Shown: positions 1 through 5,865, numbered from the stretch's first letter. The stretch: DNA of 6,103 nt from Actinomycetota bacterium (GCA_018897225.1 JAHILC010000119.1:1-6103), one strand, 5' to 3'. Numbers and translations are program-made. The notes: a model not told the origin generated them from the sequence alone.

Positions 1-841
1 AATCCTGCCTTATTGATGGGTAAATATATTTTTTTACCCATTCATAAAGCTCTAAGATTTTAAGATAGTCAAGGTTGTTTTCAATTTTTGTATCCTTAAG
101 GCTTAAAATAAATGGAAATATGGAAGGATTGAAATCATTATACGATGAGGGTATAAAGCTAAAGTCAAAACCTGCGCAGCCTGCCATACAAGCGCTGTAA
201 TAATTTGAAACTTGCAACCCTCTTAAATTATAAACACTGAAATAAAATGGCTTGTCTATGTCCGTCGTAAGATTTTTAAAAAGCTGCTCTGTTTTATAAG
301 GAATTAGTGTTGATTCAACATCTTTGATACAAATGCTGCTGCATCCCTCATCAGATAACTCCTTTGCCATCTGAGTGTAAAAATCAATATCTCTGAAGTT
401 ATCATAAATAATTGTCCCCTGGCAGATTGCTCCATTTTTTACAATTTCAGAAATTGTAAATTTTAAATTTTCAATATCATTTAAAGTATCATAAACCCTG
501 AACTTACCTATCCCATGCTGCACAGATTGTTTGATGAATCGCGAAATAATATCTTTAGGGTAAATTTCCATTCCTGCAAGGTTCCGCGCTCCCACTAAAG
601 CCTGCAATTTTGCTGCCGGTAATTTATTTTTAATATATTCTGCAATCTGGAAAGGTGATTTATTGAAGTTATTTTGAAGCATTTTTTCAAAAGCCGAACC
701 GCCAAATATCTCAATGCTGTCAAATTTAATTTTATCCATGTGCTTGATAAGCTCATCGAGAACCTGCAGATTGATATATCTTAGTTCAATACTTTGGAAT
801 AAATCCCGAATTGTTATATCGTTTATTTTTATTTTTCTCAT
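1..841 (-). CDS. Carboxyltransferase-domain (pyruvate carboxylase subunit B / oxaloacetate decarboxylase alpha-like) protein, C-terminus cut by window edge
   Basis: An open frame on the minus strand runs from ATG at 841 to the window edge without a stop, giving 280 residues. Family features in order: MRKIKINDITIRD at the N-terminus (the DTTLRD-type motif, R12-D13, followed by Q16-S17), EIFGGSAFE (44-52, matching the EVWGGATFD strand), FRVYDTLND (114-122, matching FRIFDALND), and IKD (172-174), whose K173 aligns with the Lys that is carboxylated in pyruvate carboxylase. Members transfer CO2 between carboxybiotin and pyruvate or oxaloacetate. The usual metal-binding HTH is replaced here by S202-V203-Y204, and the LRGxN motif reads VGARN (83-87), so catalysis is doubtful. 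A biotinyl domain, if present, would lie beyond the edge. The gene sits 34 bases after bioY, apparently in one transcript. A TTG at 850 is an alternative start. No strong Shine-Dalgarno is seen, but the ATG fits the family N-terminus. Confidence 0.8.
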   Translation of the reverse strand, partial: MRKIKINDITIRDLFQSIELRYINLQVLDELIKHMDKIKFDSIEIFGGSAFEKMLQNNFNKSPFQIAEYIKNKLPAAKLQALVGARNLAGMEIYPKDIISRFIKQSVQHGIGKFRVYDTLNDIENLKFTISEIVKNGAICQGTIIYDNFRDIDFYTQMAKELSDEGCSSICIKDVESTLIPYKTEQLFKNLTTDIDKPFYFSVYNLRGLQVSNYYSACMAGCAGFDFSFIPSSYNDFNPSIFPFILSLKDTKIENNLDYLKILELYEWVKKYIYPSIRQD

Positions 842-875
842 TTTTTTCAAGTTTGGTAAGTCTTTATTTTTTAAG

Positions 876-1610
876 CTAAGCCTTTATTTTAAATACTTTG
901 TCAAAATTAATGATTATCAGTATTTTTAAAAAGTCTATCATTATAAAAGGTATAACTCCAAGCTTTAGGGTTTTTTCAAAGATATCGAGTAAACCAGCAG
1001 TTTTAACAGTCATGTAAATAAAACCATACAGATGGATAAAACCGAACAAATATATGACTAAAAGCCCTGCAACGCAGGAAACAAACATTGAAATAGTTCT
1101 GATGTCATAATGTTCTACGGAGTTTTTTGACCCTGCTGCCCTAAAGAATTTTGTAACTGTGCCAACTATATTATTTTCATAGATGTACCCGGCAATAAAT
1201 GCTGCTGCCAGAAATCCCATAATATATCCACCCGTGGGTCCCATGATTGCTGAAAGTCCGCTTTTAAAACCAGCAAATACTGGGGCGCCAAGCAAGCCTG
1301 CTATTATGTATTGAAGCTGGCTTAAAAAGGCTAGCCTGCTGCCTAAAGCAATTGCAGATATCAGGACAGTCAGTACCTGCATGGTTATCGGCACAGGCGT
1401 AAATGGAAGGTAGACAAATGCATTTGCCGAAATTGCCATAAGCATTGCAAATGCCAGAGTGTAAGATATTTTTGCAGTTTTACTTTGACTTTCAGCAGCT
1501 AAGATAGATACTGAACCTGCTTCCTGGTAAAAGCTTGAATTGCCTATGGGTATTACCTTACTGGAAGACAGAAACTTTTTTGATATATCAGGATTTATAT
1601 TATTATTCAT
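876..1610 (-). CDS. bioY: BioY family biotin transporter (ECF S-component)
   Basis: This is a 244-residue integral membrane protein that should bind and import biotin, alone or with an ECF energising module; no EcfA or EcfT is visible here. Diagnostic BioY stretches are FTPVPITMQ after the first helix, a Gly-Ser-Arg...Leu-Gln-Tyr segment leading to GAPVFAG, MGPTGGYIMGF, and PFIMIDFLKI near the C-terminus, whose Asp226 matches the conserved PFxxGDxxK position of the family. Hydrophobic stretches suggest about six helices. Start choice: ATG at 1610 has AAAGGA 12 bases upstream (1623-1628). The ATG at 1622 abuts that site, and a TTG at 1640 would extend the frame further without a ribosome site. 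The first 45 or so residues before the first helix are polar and longer than in typical BioY proteins of about 190 residues. The downstream neighbour is a biotin-enzyme-like gene. Confidence 0.9.
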   Translation of the reverse strand: MNNNINPDISKKFLSSSKVIPIGNSSFYQEAGSVSILAAESQSKTAKISYTLAFAMLMAISANAFVYLPFTPVPITMQVLTVLISAIALGSRLAFLSQLQYIIAGLLGAPVFAGFKSGLSAIMGPTGGYIMGFLAAAFIAGYIYENNIVGTVTKFFRAAGSKNSVEHYDIRTISMFVSCVAGLLVIYLFGFIHLYGFIYMTVKTAGLLDIFEKTLKLGVIPFIMIDFLKILIIINFDKVFKIKA

Positions 1611-1683
1611 TTTTATAACCATTCCTTTCGCTTCGCTCAAGGTATAAAACGTAATGAAACCATTGCCCTTAAGCCTATTTTAT

Positions 1684-1712
1684 TTTATAAATATATCTTT
1701 TTTCAGACTTAA
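1684..1712 (-). promoter_or_regulatory. Weak promoter candidate for bioY
   Basis: Read on the minus strand, TTAAGT (1707-1712) is followed after exactly 17 bases by TATAAA (1684-1689). It lies about 75 bases upstream of the bioY start. The -35 box is poor (3 of 6 matches to TTGACA), so this is only a candidate. I looked for a BirA-type dyad (TTAACC...GGTTAA) around it and did not find a convincing one. Confidence 0.25.
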
Positions 1713-1753
1713 CCTTTATACTAAGAATTCTTTGTATTTAATCATGGCCAGGC

Positions 1754-1782
1754 TTTAAAAAAGACGCTTCCACGTATATAAA
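1754..1782 (+). promoter_or_regulatory. Promoter candidate for the acd-etfB-etfA operon
   Basis: TTTAAA (1754-1759; 4 of 6 matches to the -35 consensus), a 17-base spacer and TATAAA (1777-1782; 5 of 6 matches to the -10 consensus) would start transcription near 1789. The end of the -10 box and the start point fall inside the dyad at 1781-1803, as expected for a repressor-controlled promoter. An alternative is TTGTAT (1732-1737) with TTTAAA (1754-1759) at a 16-base spacing. That would place part of the hairpin in the leader. Sequence alone does not decide between them. Confidence 0.35.
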
Positions 1783-1827
1783 GTTTCATAATTTGTGAAA
1801 CTTACATAGTGTTAAGTGCGTCTTTTT
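1758..1827 (+). repeat. Nested inverted repeat / hairpin before acd (operator or attenuator candidate)
   Basis: The outer arms AAAAAGACGC (1758-1767) and GCGTCTTTTT (1818-1827) are perfectly complementary. The inner arms AAGTTTCA (1781-1788) and TGAAACTT (1796-1803) are also perfect, around a 7-base centre. Short pairings (CAC/GTG, TAT/ATA) lie between them, so the whole 70 bases could fold as one interrupted stem. The right outer arm ends in a T-run, which gives it a terminator-like look. But the flanking genes diverge, so no upstream transcript obviously needs to end here. The inner 23-bp dyad has the size of a dimeric repressor site. It ends 30 bases before the ribosome site of the acyl-CoA dehydrogenase gene. 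Confidence 0.7.
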
Positions 1828-1856
1828 ATAAAATTAATTTTTTATCGGAGGTTTTT

Positions 1857-3008
1857 ATGCATTATTTTTTAACCGAAGAACAACAGATGATTGTAGATAT
1901 ATGCAGGCAAATTGTTGAGGAGAGGATTAAACCCCAAAGAGCAGAAATGGACGAAAACTGTATATTTCCTGCAGAAATCATAAAAGAAATAGGGAAAAGT
2001 GATTTATTCAGGCTTTTTGTTCCTGAACAGTACGGTGGAATGGGAACAGGAATTTTTGAGGTATGTCTTGCAACTGAGGAGTTAAGCAGGGGTGACTTAA
2101 GTGTCGCTACAACTTATGCTGCAAGCGGGCTGGGTTTCATTCCAATAATATTGCTTGGCAGTGAAGAGCAAAAGAAGAAGTATCTTCCACAGCTTGCAAG
2201 CGGCGAAAAACTTGCTGCCTTCGGGCTTACTGAGCCAGAAGCAGGCAGCGATGTAGGGGCTATTAGAACAAAAGCAGTAAAGGATGGCGATTTCTATATT
2301 TTAAACGGCACAAAACAGTGGATTACAAATGGCGGTGAAGCTGATATTTATACAGTTTTTACCATGACCGATCCTTCAAAAGGAGCAAGAGGCGCAAGCG
2401 CTTTTATTGTTGAAAAAGGAACCAAAGGTTTTGACTTTGGCAAGAAGGAAAACAAGCTTGGAATAAGAGCTTCTGCAACCAGGGAATTAATATTTACGGA
2501 CTGCAGAGTTCCAAAGGAAAATCTTATAGCAGGGGAAGGCATGGGTTTCATTGCAGCTATGAGAACTTTTGATCAATCCAGGCCTGCTGTAGGTGCGCAG
2601 GCAGTTGGGGTCGCACAGGCAGCCCTGGAAGAAGCAATAAATTATTCAAAGGTGCGAAAGCAATTTGGAGCATCAATTTCATCACTACAGGCTATCCAGC
2701 ATATGCTGGCTGACATGGCTACACAGATAGAAGCCGCACGCACACTTGTTTACCATGCGGCAAAAGTTATTGACAGTGGTGAAAAGAATGTGTCCAGGCT
2801 GTCAGCAATGTCAAAATTATTCGCTTCTGATGTAGCGATGAAGGTAACAACAGATGCAGTCCAAATATTTGGCGGCTATGGCTTCATGAAGGAATATCCT
2901 GTAGAAAAAATGATGAGAGATGCGAAAATAACCCAGATTTATGAAGGGACAAACCAGGTTCAGAGAAATATTATTGCCCTTGATTTGATCAAAAGGGGAG
3001 TACTTTAA
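1857..3008 (+). CDS. Acyl-CoA dehydrogenase (Bcd/MCAD-like), probable partner of bifurcating Etf
   Basis: This 383-residue FAD flavoprotein is the usual length for the family. Signature 1 is LTEPEAGSD (124-132), followed by the WITNGG flavin-contact strand. Signature 2 lies in FGGYGFMKEYPVEKMMRD near the C-terminus. The catalytic base is Glu363 in IYEGTNQ, the position used by butyryl- and medium-chain dehydrogenases. GGAGG (1847-1851), five bases before the ATG at 1857, fixes the start. A GTG at 1809 would add 16 residues with no ribosome site and would run through the hairpin. The gene leads an operon with etfB (17-base gap) and etfA, so in vivo it probably reduces an enoyl-CoA (or oxidises an acyl-CoA) with the Etf as electron carrier. 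Residues 239-243 read DQSRP, resembling mammalian medium-chain enzymes (DKTRP) rather than clostridial Bcd (DGGRI). The substrate is therefore not settled; caffeyl-CoA-type or other acyl-CoAs are possible. Confidence 0.93.
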   Translation: MHYFLTEEQQMIVDICRQIVEERIKPQRAEMDENCIFPAEIIKEIGKSDLFRLFVPEQYGGMGTGIFEVCLATEELSRGDLSVATTYAASGLGFIPIILLGSEEQKKKYLPQLASGEKLAAFGLTEPEAGSDVGAIRTKAVKDGDFYILNGTKQWITNGGEADIYTVFTMTDPSKGARGASAFIVEKGTKGFDFGKKENKLGIRASATRELIFTDCRVPKENLIAGEGMGFIAAMRTFDQSRPAVGAQAVGVAQAALEEAINYSKVRKQFGASISSLQAIQHMLADMATQIEAARTLVYHAAKVIDSGEKNVSRLSAMSKLFASDVAMKVTTDAVQIFGGYGFMKEYPVEKMMRDAKITQIYEGTNQVQRNIIALDLIKRGVL

Positions 3009-3025
3009 AAATAAATTAAGGTCAG

Positions 3026-3847
3026 GTGGTAGATATTAAAATTATTGTATGCATAAAGCAAGTTCCGGGAACAACAGAAATTAAAATTAATCCTGAAACA
3101 AACACTCTCGTAAGAGAAGGGATTGAAACTGTAATAAACCCTTTTGACACTTACGCTATTGAAGAAGGAGTAAGGCTAAAAGAAAAGCTGGCGCCATTAC
3201 TTAGCCAAACTGGGGAAGAAATTGAAACAATTGCACTTACAATGGGGCCGCCCCAATCAGGTGAAATGTTAAAGGAAGCGATAGCATTGGGAATAGATAA
3301 GGCTGTGCTTCTTTCAGACAGGGCTTTTGCCGGAGCTGATACGTGGGCTACGGCGCTTACTCTTGCCGAAGCAATAAAGAAGTTTGATGACTGGAAGCTT
3401 ATAATACTTGGTAAGCAGACTCTTGATGGTGATACAGGCCAGGTTGGTCCCGAGCTTGCCCAGAAGTTGAACATTCCCTTCATTGGTTATGCAAGCAGTA
3501 TTTTGGATATAAATAAAAACAGGATGACCATAAAAAGGCTTATGGAAGACAGGTATGAAACTTTTGAAATAAGGCTTCCTGCTGCAATTTCTGTAGGAAA
3601 AGATATAAATATTCCAAGAGTGCCATCGCTGCGAGGAAAGCTTAAAGCTAAGAATGAAGCTATTCCTGTATGGGATAAGAATTACCTTAACCTGGATCAA
3701 AGCCAGATTGGGCTTGAAGGCTCTTATACCCAGGTTATCAAGATTTCTATGCCAGAGCATCATTATGAGGTTAAAATGCTGGAAGGCAGCCCGGACCATC
3801 AGGTTGATGAGCTTTATGGCAAGTTAAAAGAATTAAATATCGTCTGA
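3026..3847 (+). CDS. etfB: Electron transfer flavoprotein beta subunit
   Basis: EtfB of about 273 residues (family about 260). The N-terminus carries the hallmark KIIVCIKQVPGTTE, then NPFDTYAIEEGVRLKE. The nucleotide-binding segment is GKQTLDGDTGQVGP (129-142). From memory, the DGDTxQVGP form matches clostridial bifurcating Etf, where EtfB binds the FAD that takes hydride from NADH; in simple Etfs this site holds AMP. It should pair with the EtfA encoded 38 bases downstream and deliver electrons to the dehydrogenase encoded upstream. Start: GTG at 3026 is taken, with AAGG (3018-3021) only four bases before it. Family proteins normally begin at the residue equivalent to ATT 3035 (M-K-I-I-V-C), which has AGGTGG (3024-3029) five bases upstream. 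The true start could therefore be three codons later at a rare ATT. Confidence 0.92.
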   Translation: MVDIKIIVCIKQVPGTTEIKINPETNTLVREGIETVINPFDTYAIEEGVRLKEKLAPLLSQTGEEIETIALTMGPPQSGEMLKEAIALGIDKAVLLSDRAFAGADTWATALTLAEAIKKFDDWKLIILGKQTLDGDTGQVGPELAQKLNIPFIGYASSILDINKNRMTIKRLMEDRYETFEIRLPAAISVGKDINIPRVPSLRGKLKAKNEAIPVWDKNYLNLDQSQIGLEGSYTQVIKISMPEHHYEVKMLEGSPDHQVDELYGKLKELNIV

Positions 3848-3870
3848 CTATAAAATATTATCAGATTATT

Positions 3871-3876
3871 GGGAGG
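3871..3876 (+). promoter_or_regulatory. Ribosome binding site fixing the TTG start of etfA
   Basis: GGGAGG lies nine bases before TTG 3886. The next in-frame ATG (codon 21) falls inside the first iron-sulfur motif, so it cannot be the start of a functional protein. This supports TTG initiation. Confidence 0.7.
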
Positions 3877-3885
3877 AACCAGAGA

Positions 3886-5094
3886 TTGGATATAAAAGTT
3901 GATGAAAGCACGTGTACGGGATGCAGTTTATGTAAAAATGTCTGCATGTACGATGCTATCGAGATAATAAATGGCAAAGCCGTAATTGATGATAACTGTG
4001 TTTTCTGCGGTGCCTGCATAGATGCCTGCAAGTTCAATTCCATAGAAATTACAGGTTTGCCAGACAAACACCTGGATTTTTCAAATTATAATGGTGTTAT
4101 GGTGTTTCTGGAAACTCTTGACGGCGCAGTACTTGATGTCGGATATGAACTTGCTACAGAAGGCAGAAAACTGGCATCAAGCCTGGGTGTGCCATTGTCA
4201 GGAGTATTAATTGGAAATAAGGTAAAAGACAATTTTTTGCAAGCATTTGAATATGGGCTTGATAAGATTTACTGCATCGACAATCCTGTATTTTCAAACC
4301 AGCTTGATGATATTTATGCCAAAGTGTTGGTTCAAATTATTGATAAATATAAACCTGAGATATTTCTTGCCGGCGCAACAAGCTTTGGAAGATCTTTGGT
4401 TCCAAAGGTTGCGGCAATAATAAAGACGGGGCTTACTGCCGATTGTACGGCGCTTGCCATTGATGAAGAAAAGAAGATTCTTCTACAGACAAGGCCCACA
4501 TTCGGGGGCAATGTCCTTGCCACAATAGTAACAAAGGACGCAAGACCTCAAATGGCAACAGTTAGGCCGCATGTCATGGAGAAAAAAAAGACTGCCATTG
4601 CAGAATCAGAAGATCAGAGTGCAAAAATAGAATTTATTGATATAGACCAGTCAAAATTCAAAACAAAATATAAACTGATAAGTACAGAAAAAGAAGCTGG
4701 TGAAAACATAAATATTACTGATTACGATGTGATAGTTTCGGGCGGAAGGGGAATTGGAGGCAGTGATAGTTTTGCCCTTTTAAAAGAGCTTGCGGACTTG
4801 CTTGGCGGAGTTGTTGGAGCATCCAGAGCTGCGGTTGACTCCAACTGGATATCCTATCCGCACCAGGTGGGACAAACCGGGAAAACTGTAAATCCCAGGG
4901 TATATATCGCATGCGGCATTTCCGGGGCAATACAGCACCTTGCAGGAATGCAAACATCAGATCTAGTAATAGCAATAAACAAAGACCCGGAAGCACCTAT
5001 TTTTAAAATAGCCAATTATGGGATAGTCGGGGATTTGTTCGAAGTAGTGCCCAAGTTAATCAGGAAGATAAAAATGGGCAGAGGACTTATATAA
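3886..5094 (+). CDS. etfA: Electron transfer flavoprotein alpha subunit with N-terminal 2x[4Fe-4S] ferredoxin domain
   Basis: The protein has 402 residues, against about 320-340 for plain EtfA; the excess is an N-terminal ferredoxin domain. Its cysteines follow two CxxCxxCxxxC motifs: C10, C13, C16, C20 and C38, C41, C44, C48. The second motif lacks the usual Pro after its last Cys. The EtfA N-domain follows (from about residue 65), then the FAD domain with VSGGRGIGG (S285 onward) and the Etf-alpha signature starting at Y340 (YIACGISGAIQHLAG, then NKDPEAPIF). Ferredoxin-fused EtfA is known from CarE (caffeyl-CoA reductase) and LctC (lactate dehydrogenase) of Acetobacterium woodii, both in electron-bifurcating complexes. 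The inferred role is to bind the electron-transferring FAD and pass low-potential electrons through the clusters to ferredoxin. It starts at TTG and is the last gene of the operon. No clear terminator follows it. Confidence 0.94.
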   Translation: MDIKVDESTCTGCSLCKNVCMYDAIEIINGKAVIDDNCVFCGACIDACKFNSIEITGLPDKHLDFSNYNGVMVFLETLDGAVLDVGYELATEGRKLASSLGVPLSGVLIGNKVKDNFLQAFEYGLDKIYCIDNPVFSNQLDDIYAKVLVQIIDKYKPEIFLAGATSFGRSLVPKVAAIIKTGLTADCTALAIDEEKKILLQTRPTFGGNVLATIVTKDARPQMATVRPHVMEKKKTAIAESEDQSAKIEFIDIDQSKFKTKYKLISTEKEAGENINITDYDVIVSGGRGIGGSDSFALLKELADLLGGVVGASRAAVDSNWISYPHQVGQTGKTVNPRVYIACGISGAIQHLAGMQTSDLVIAINKDPEAPIFKIANYGIVGDLFEVVPKLIRKIKMGRGLI

Positions 5095-5108
5095 GATACA
5101 TAAGATAC
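5091..5108 (+). repeat. 9-bp tandem duplication at the end of etfA
   Basis: ATAAGATAC occurs twice back to back (5091-5099 and 5100-5108). The first copy contains the etfA stop codon (TAA 5092-5094). It looks like a small slippage duplication; no function is evident. Confidence 0.6.
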
Positions 5109-5133
5109 GCATATTTAACATACCAGGTATTAA

Positions 5134-5250
5134 TCATATAATAAACATAGTAGCTATAATCCTATATGGTCGTTGGTTATCTTGCTTGTTGCTGGGATCC
5201 TGGCATTTGGTTTAGCAATTTACTTATATATAATCATAAACCTTTTATGA
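5134..5250 (+). pseudogene. Possible remnant of a small membrane protein (one hydrophobic helix, no start codon)
   Basis: Between the stop at 5131-5133 and TGA 5248-5250 a frame of 38 codons is open. Its second half encodes a clean membrane-helix-like segment, WSLVILLVAGILAFGLAIY (from 5167), continuing to a C-terminal LL. There is no ATG or GTG in frame; the only usable start would be TTG 5173 inside the helix, with no ribosome site. It may be the decayed tail of a membrane protein gene, or chance. The rest of the 5095-5314 spacer holds only the dyads and promoter candidate listed separately. Confidence 0.25.
5234..5250 (+). repeat. 17-bp perfect dyad upstream of the antitoxin gene
   Basis: TCATAAA (5234-5240) and TTTATGA (5244-5250) are perfect inverted repeats around CCT. 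The stem is AT-rich, so as RNA it would be a weak terminator. As DNA it could be an operator for the antitoxin protein encoded 65 bases downstream, since Phd-type antitoxins bind palindromes before their own genes. Confidence 0.45.
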
Positions 5251-5268
5251 TTTAAAAATGAAATTAGG

Positions 5269-5296
5269 TTGATTTTATCCTATATTGGTATAAAAT
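5269..5296 (+). promoter_or_regulatory. Promoter with overlapping dyad for the antitoxin gene
   Basis: TTGATT (5269-5274), a 16-base spacer and TAAAAT (5291-5296; 5 of 6 matches) form a reasonable promoter just before the ribosome site GAGGTGAT (5303-5310). ATTTTAT (5272-5278) and ATAAAAT (5290-5296) form an inverted repeat across the spacer. Its inner CC/GG extends the pairing with one base out of register. A dyad overlapping both promoter boxes is the layout expected of an autoregulated toxin-antitoxin operon. Transcription would start almost at the ribosome site, which is unusually close. Confidence 0.4.
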
Positions 5297-5314
5297 ATGT
5301 ATGAGGTGATTTAA

Positions 5315-5557
5315 ATGTTAGTTAATACAAAAGATTTAATTTCATTAACAGAAGCTAACCAAAACTTTTCCAAAGTTGCCAGAATGGTTGATGAAAAAGG
5401 TTCAGTTATAATTTTAAAAAATAATATTCCGCATTATATAGTGATTGATTTCAAAAAACTTGAACAACTGGGAATTTCAGTAAATGAAAGTTTAGAATCT
5501 TTGGCTTCACGTATACTGCATGATAACCTTGAAGCATTTAAGGAACTTGCCAGATGA
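5315..5557 (+). CDS. Phd/YefM family type II antitoxin (orphan)
   Basis: The protein has 80 residues, typical for the family. The N-terminal Phd/YefM fold is visible: ISLTEANQNFSKVARMV (about 9-25), where the antitoxin dimer binds DNA, then GSVIILKNNIPHYIVI (29-44), the conserved strand pair. The C-terminal part (about 60-80) is an amphipathic, toxin-binding-type helix. GAGGTGAT ends four bases before the ATG and gives a good start. Such antitoxins neutralise a Doc or RelE-type toxin and repress their own promoter. Here the stop overlaps the start of a toxin reading frame (ATGA), but that frame ends after 16 codons, so the antitoxin stands without a functional partner in this window. It may persist as a regulator, or as protection against a related toxin elsewhere in the genome. 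Confidence 0.85.
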   Translation: MLVNTKDLISLTEANQNFSKVARMVDEKGSVIILKNNIPHYIVIDFKKLEQLGISVNESLESLASRILHDNLEAFKELAR

Positions 5558-5604
5558 TAAAACTTGATACTGCCCAGGTTTTATATCTTCACAATATAAT
5601 CTAA
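5554..5604 (+). pseudogene. Remnant of a Doc-type toxin gene (first 16 codons only)
   Basis: ATG 5554 overlaps the antitoxin TGA in the usual ATGA coupling. It is followed by MIKLDTAQVLYLHNII and TAA at 5602-5604. The pattern (short beta start, then a helix with hydrophobic-hydrophobic-x-LH-x-x-hydrophobic) matches the N-terminus of Doc/Fic-type toxins, which continue to a GG...R.. stretch and the catalytic HxFx(D/N)GN(K/R) motif. Nothing of the remaining hundred or so residues is left: seven bases after the TAA comes the ribosome site of the next gene. The toxin was therefore most likely removed by deletion, not a single point mutation. The assignment rests on 16 residues plus the position directly behind a Phd gene. 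Confidence 0.65.
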
Positions 5605-5628
5605 TATTTTAAAGGAGACTTTAACCAT

Positions 5629-5865
5629 ATGCCCATACAAAATATAGATTTTATTCTAAAAGAAATAATAAGGTTTTTACCACTTTTTATTCCAATTATT
5701 ATTATCGAATACGGTCTAATGATTTTTGCTTTAATCCAAGTTATAAAAAACGAAGTCGTATATTTACCAAAATGGGGATGGATTTTAATTATTGTTTTAA
5801 TCAATATTATTGGACCGATTGTATTTCTGGCAGTAGGTAAAAAGAAAGTCAAAGAAAATGATTAA
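5629..5865 (+). CDS. Small two-helix PLDc_N-domain membrane protein (YxlE-like)
   Basis: The protein has 78 residues with two membrane helices (about 17-39 and 50-69), a short positively charged connector, and a lysine-rich C-terminal tail. The pattern LPKWGW (46-51) followed by [12 protein letters not shown] (60-71) fits the PLDc_N domain (phospholipase D-nuclease N-terminal), which occurs alone in small membrane proteins. No nuclease part is present. AAAGGAG (5611-5617) precedes the ATG by 11 bases. Its last eight bases overlap the ABC ATPase start, indicating translational coupling. Bacillus subtilis yxlE, a PLDc_N-type protein next to the ABC genes yxlF and yxlG in the sigY operon, has the same arrangement. 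It is probably an accessory or regulatory membrane subunit for the transporter; the exact role is unknown. Confidence 0.75.
   Translation: MPIQNIDFILKEIIRFLPLFIPIIIIEYGLMIFALIQVIKNEVVYLPKWGWILIIVLINIIGPIVFLAVGKKKVKEND

Noticed and set aside
714..929. Plus-strand frame of 71 codons
   Set aside because: It lies opposite the carboxyltransferase-like gene and the end of bioY, is low-complexity (Leu/Ile/Phe/Ser-rich) and has no family features.
1641..1757. Possible BirA operator before bioY
   Set aside because: TTAACC- and TTAAG-like half sites occur, but no properly spaced inverted pair could be found.
1809..1856. Longer acyl-CoA dehydrogenase starting at GTG 1809
   Set aside because: The extension has no ribosome site and overlaps the hairpin. 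ATG 1857 has GGAGG at five bases and gives the family N-terminus.
3314..3799. Minus-strand frame of 161 codons opposite etfB
   Set aside because: The etfB frame carries all conserved motifs. The antisense product has no recognisable domain and no ribosome site was seen.
5095..5233. Intrinsic terminator after etfA
   Set aside because: No GC-rich hairpin followed by a T-run could be found in this stretch.
5601..5852. Minus-strand frame of 83 codons
   Set aside because: It is the reverse complement of the PLDc_N gene; AT-rich helices give hydrophobic codons on both strands. The plus frame has a ribosome site, a PLDc_N pattern and overlap with the ABC gene.
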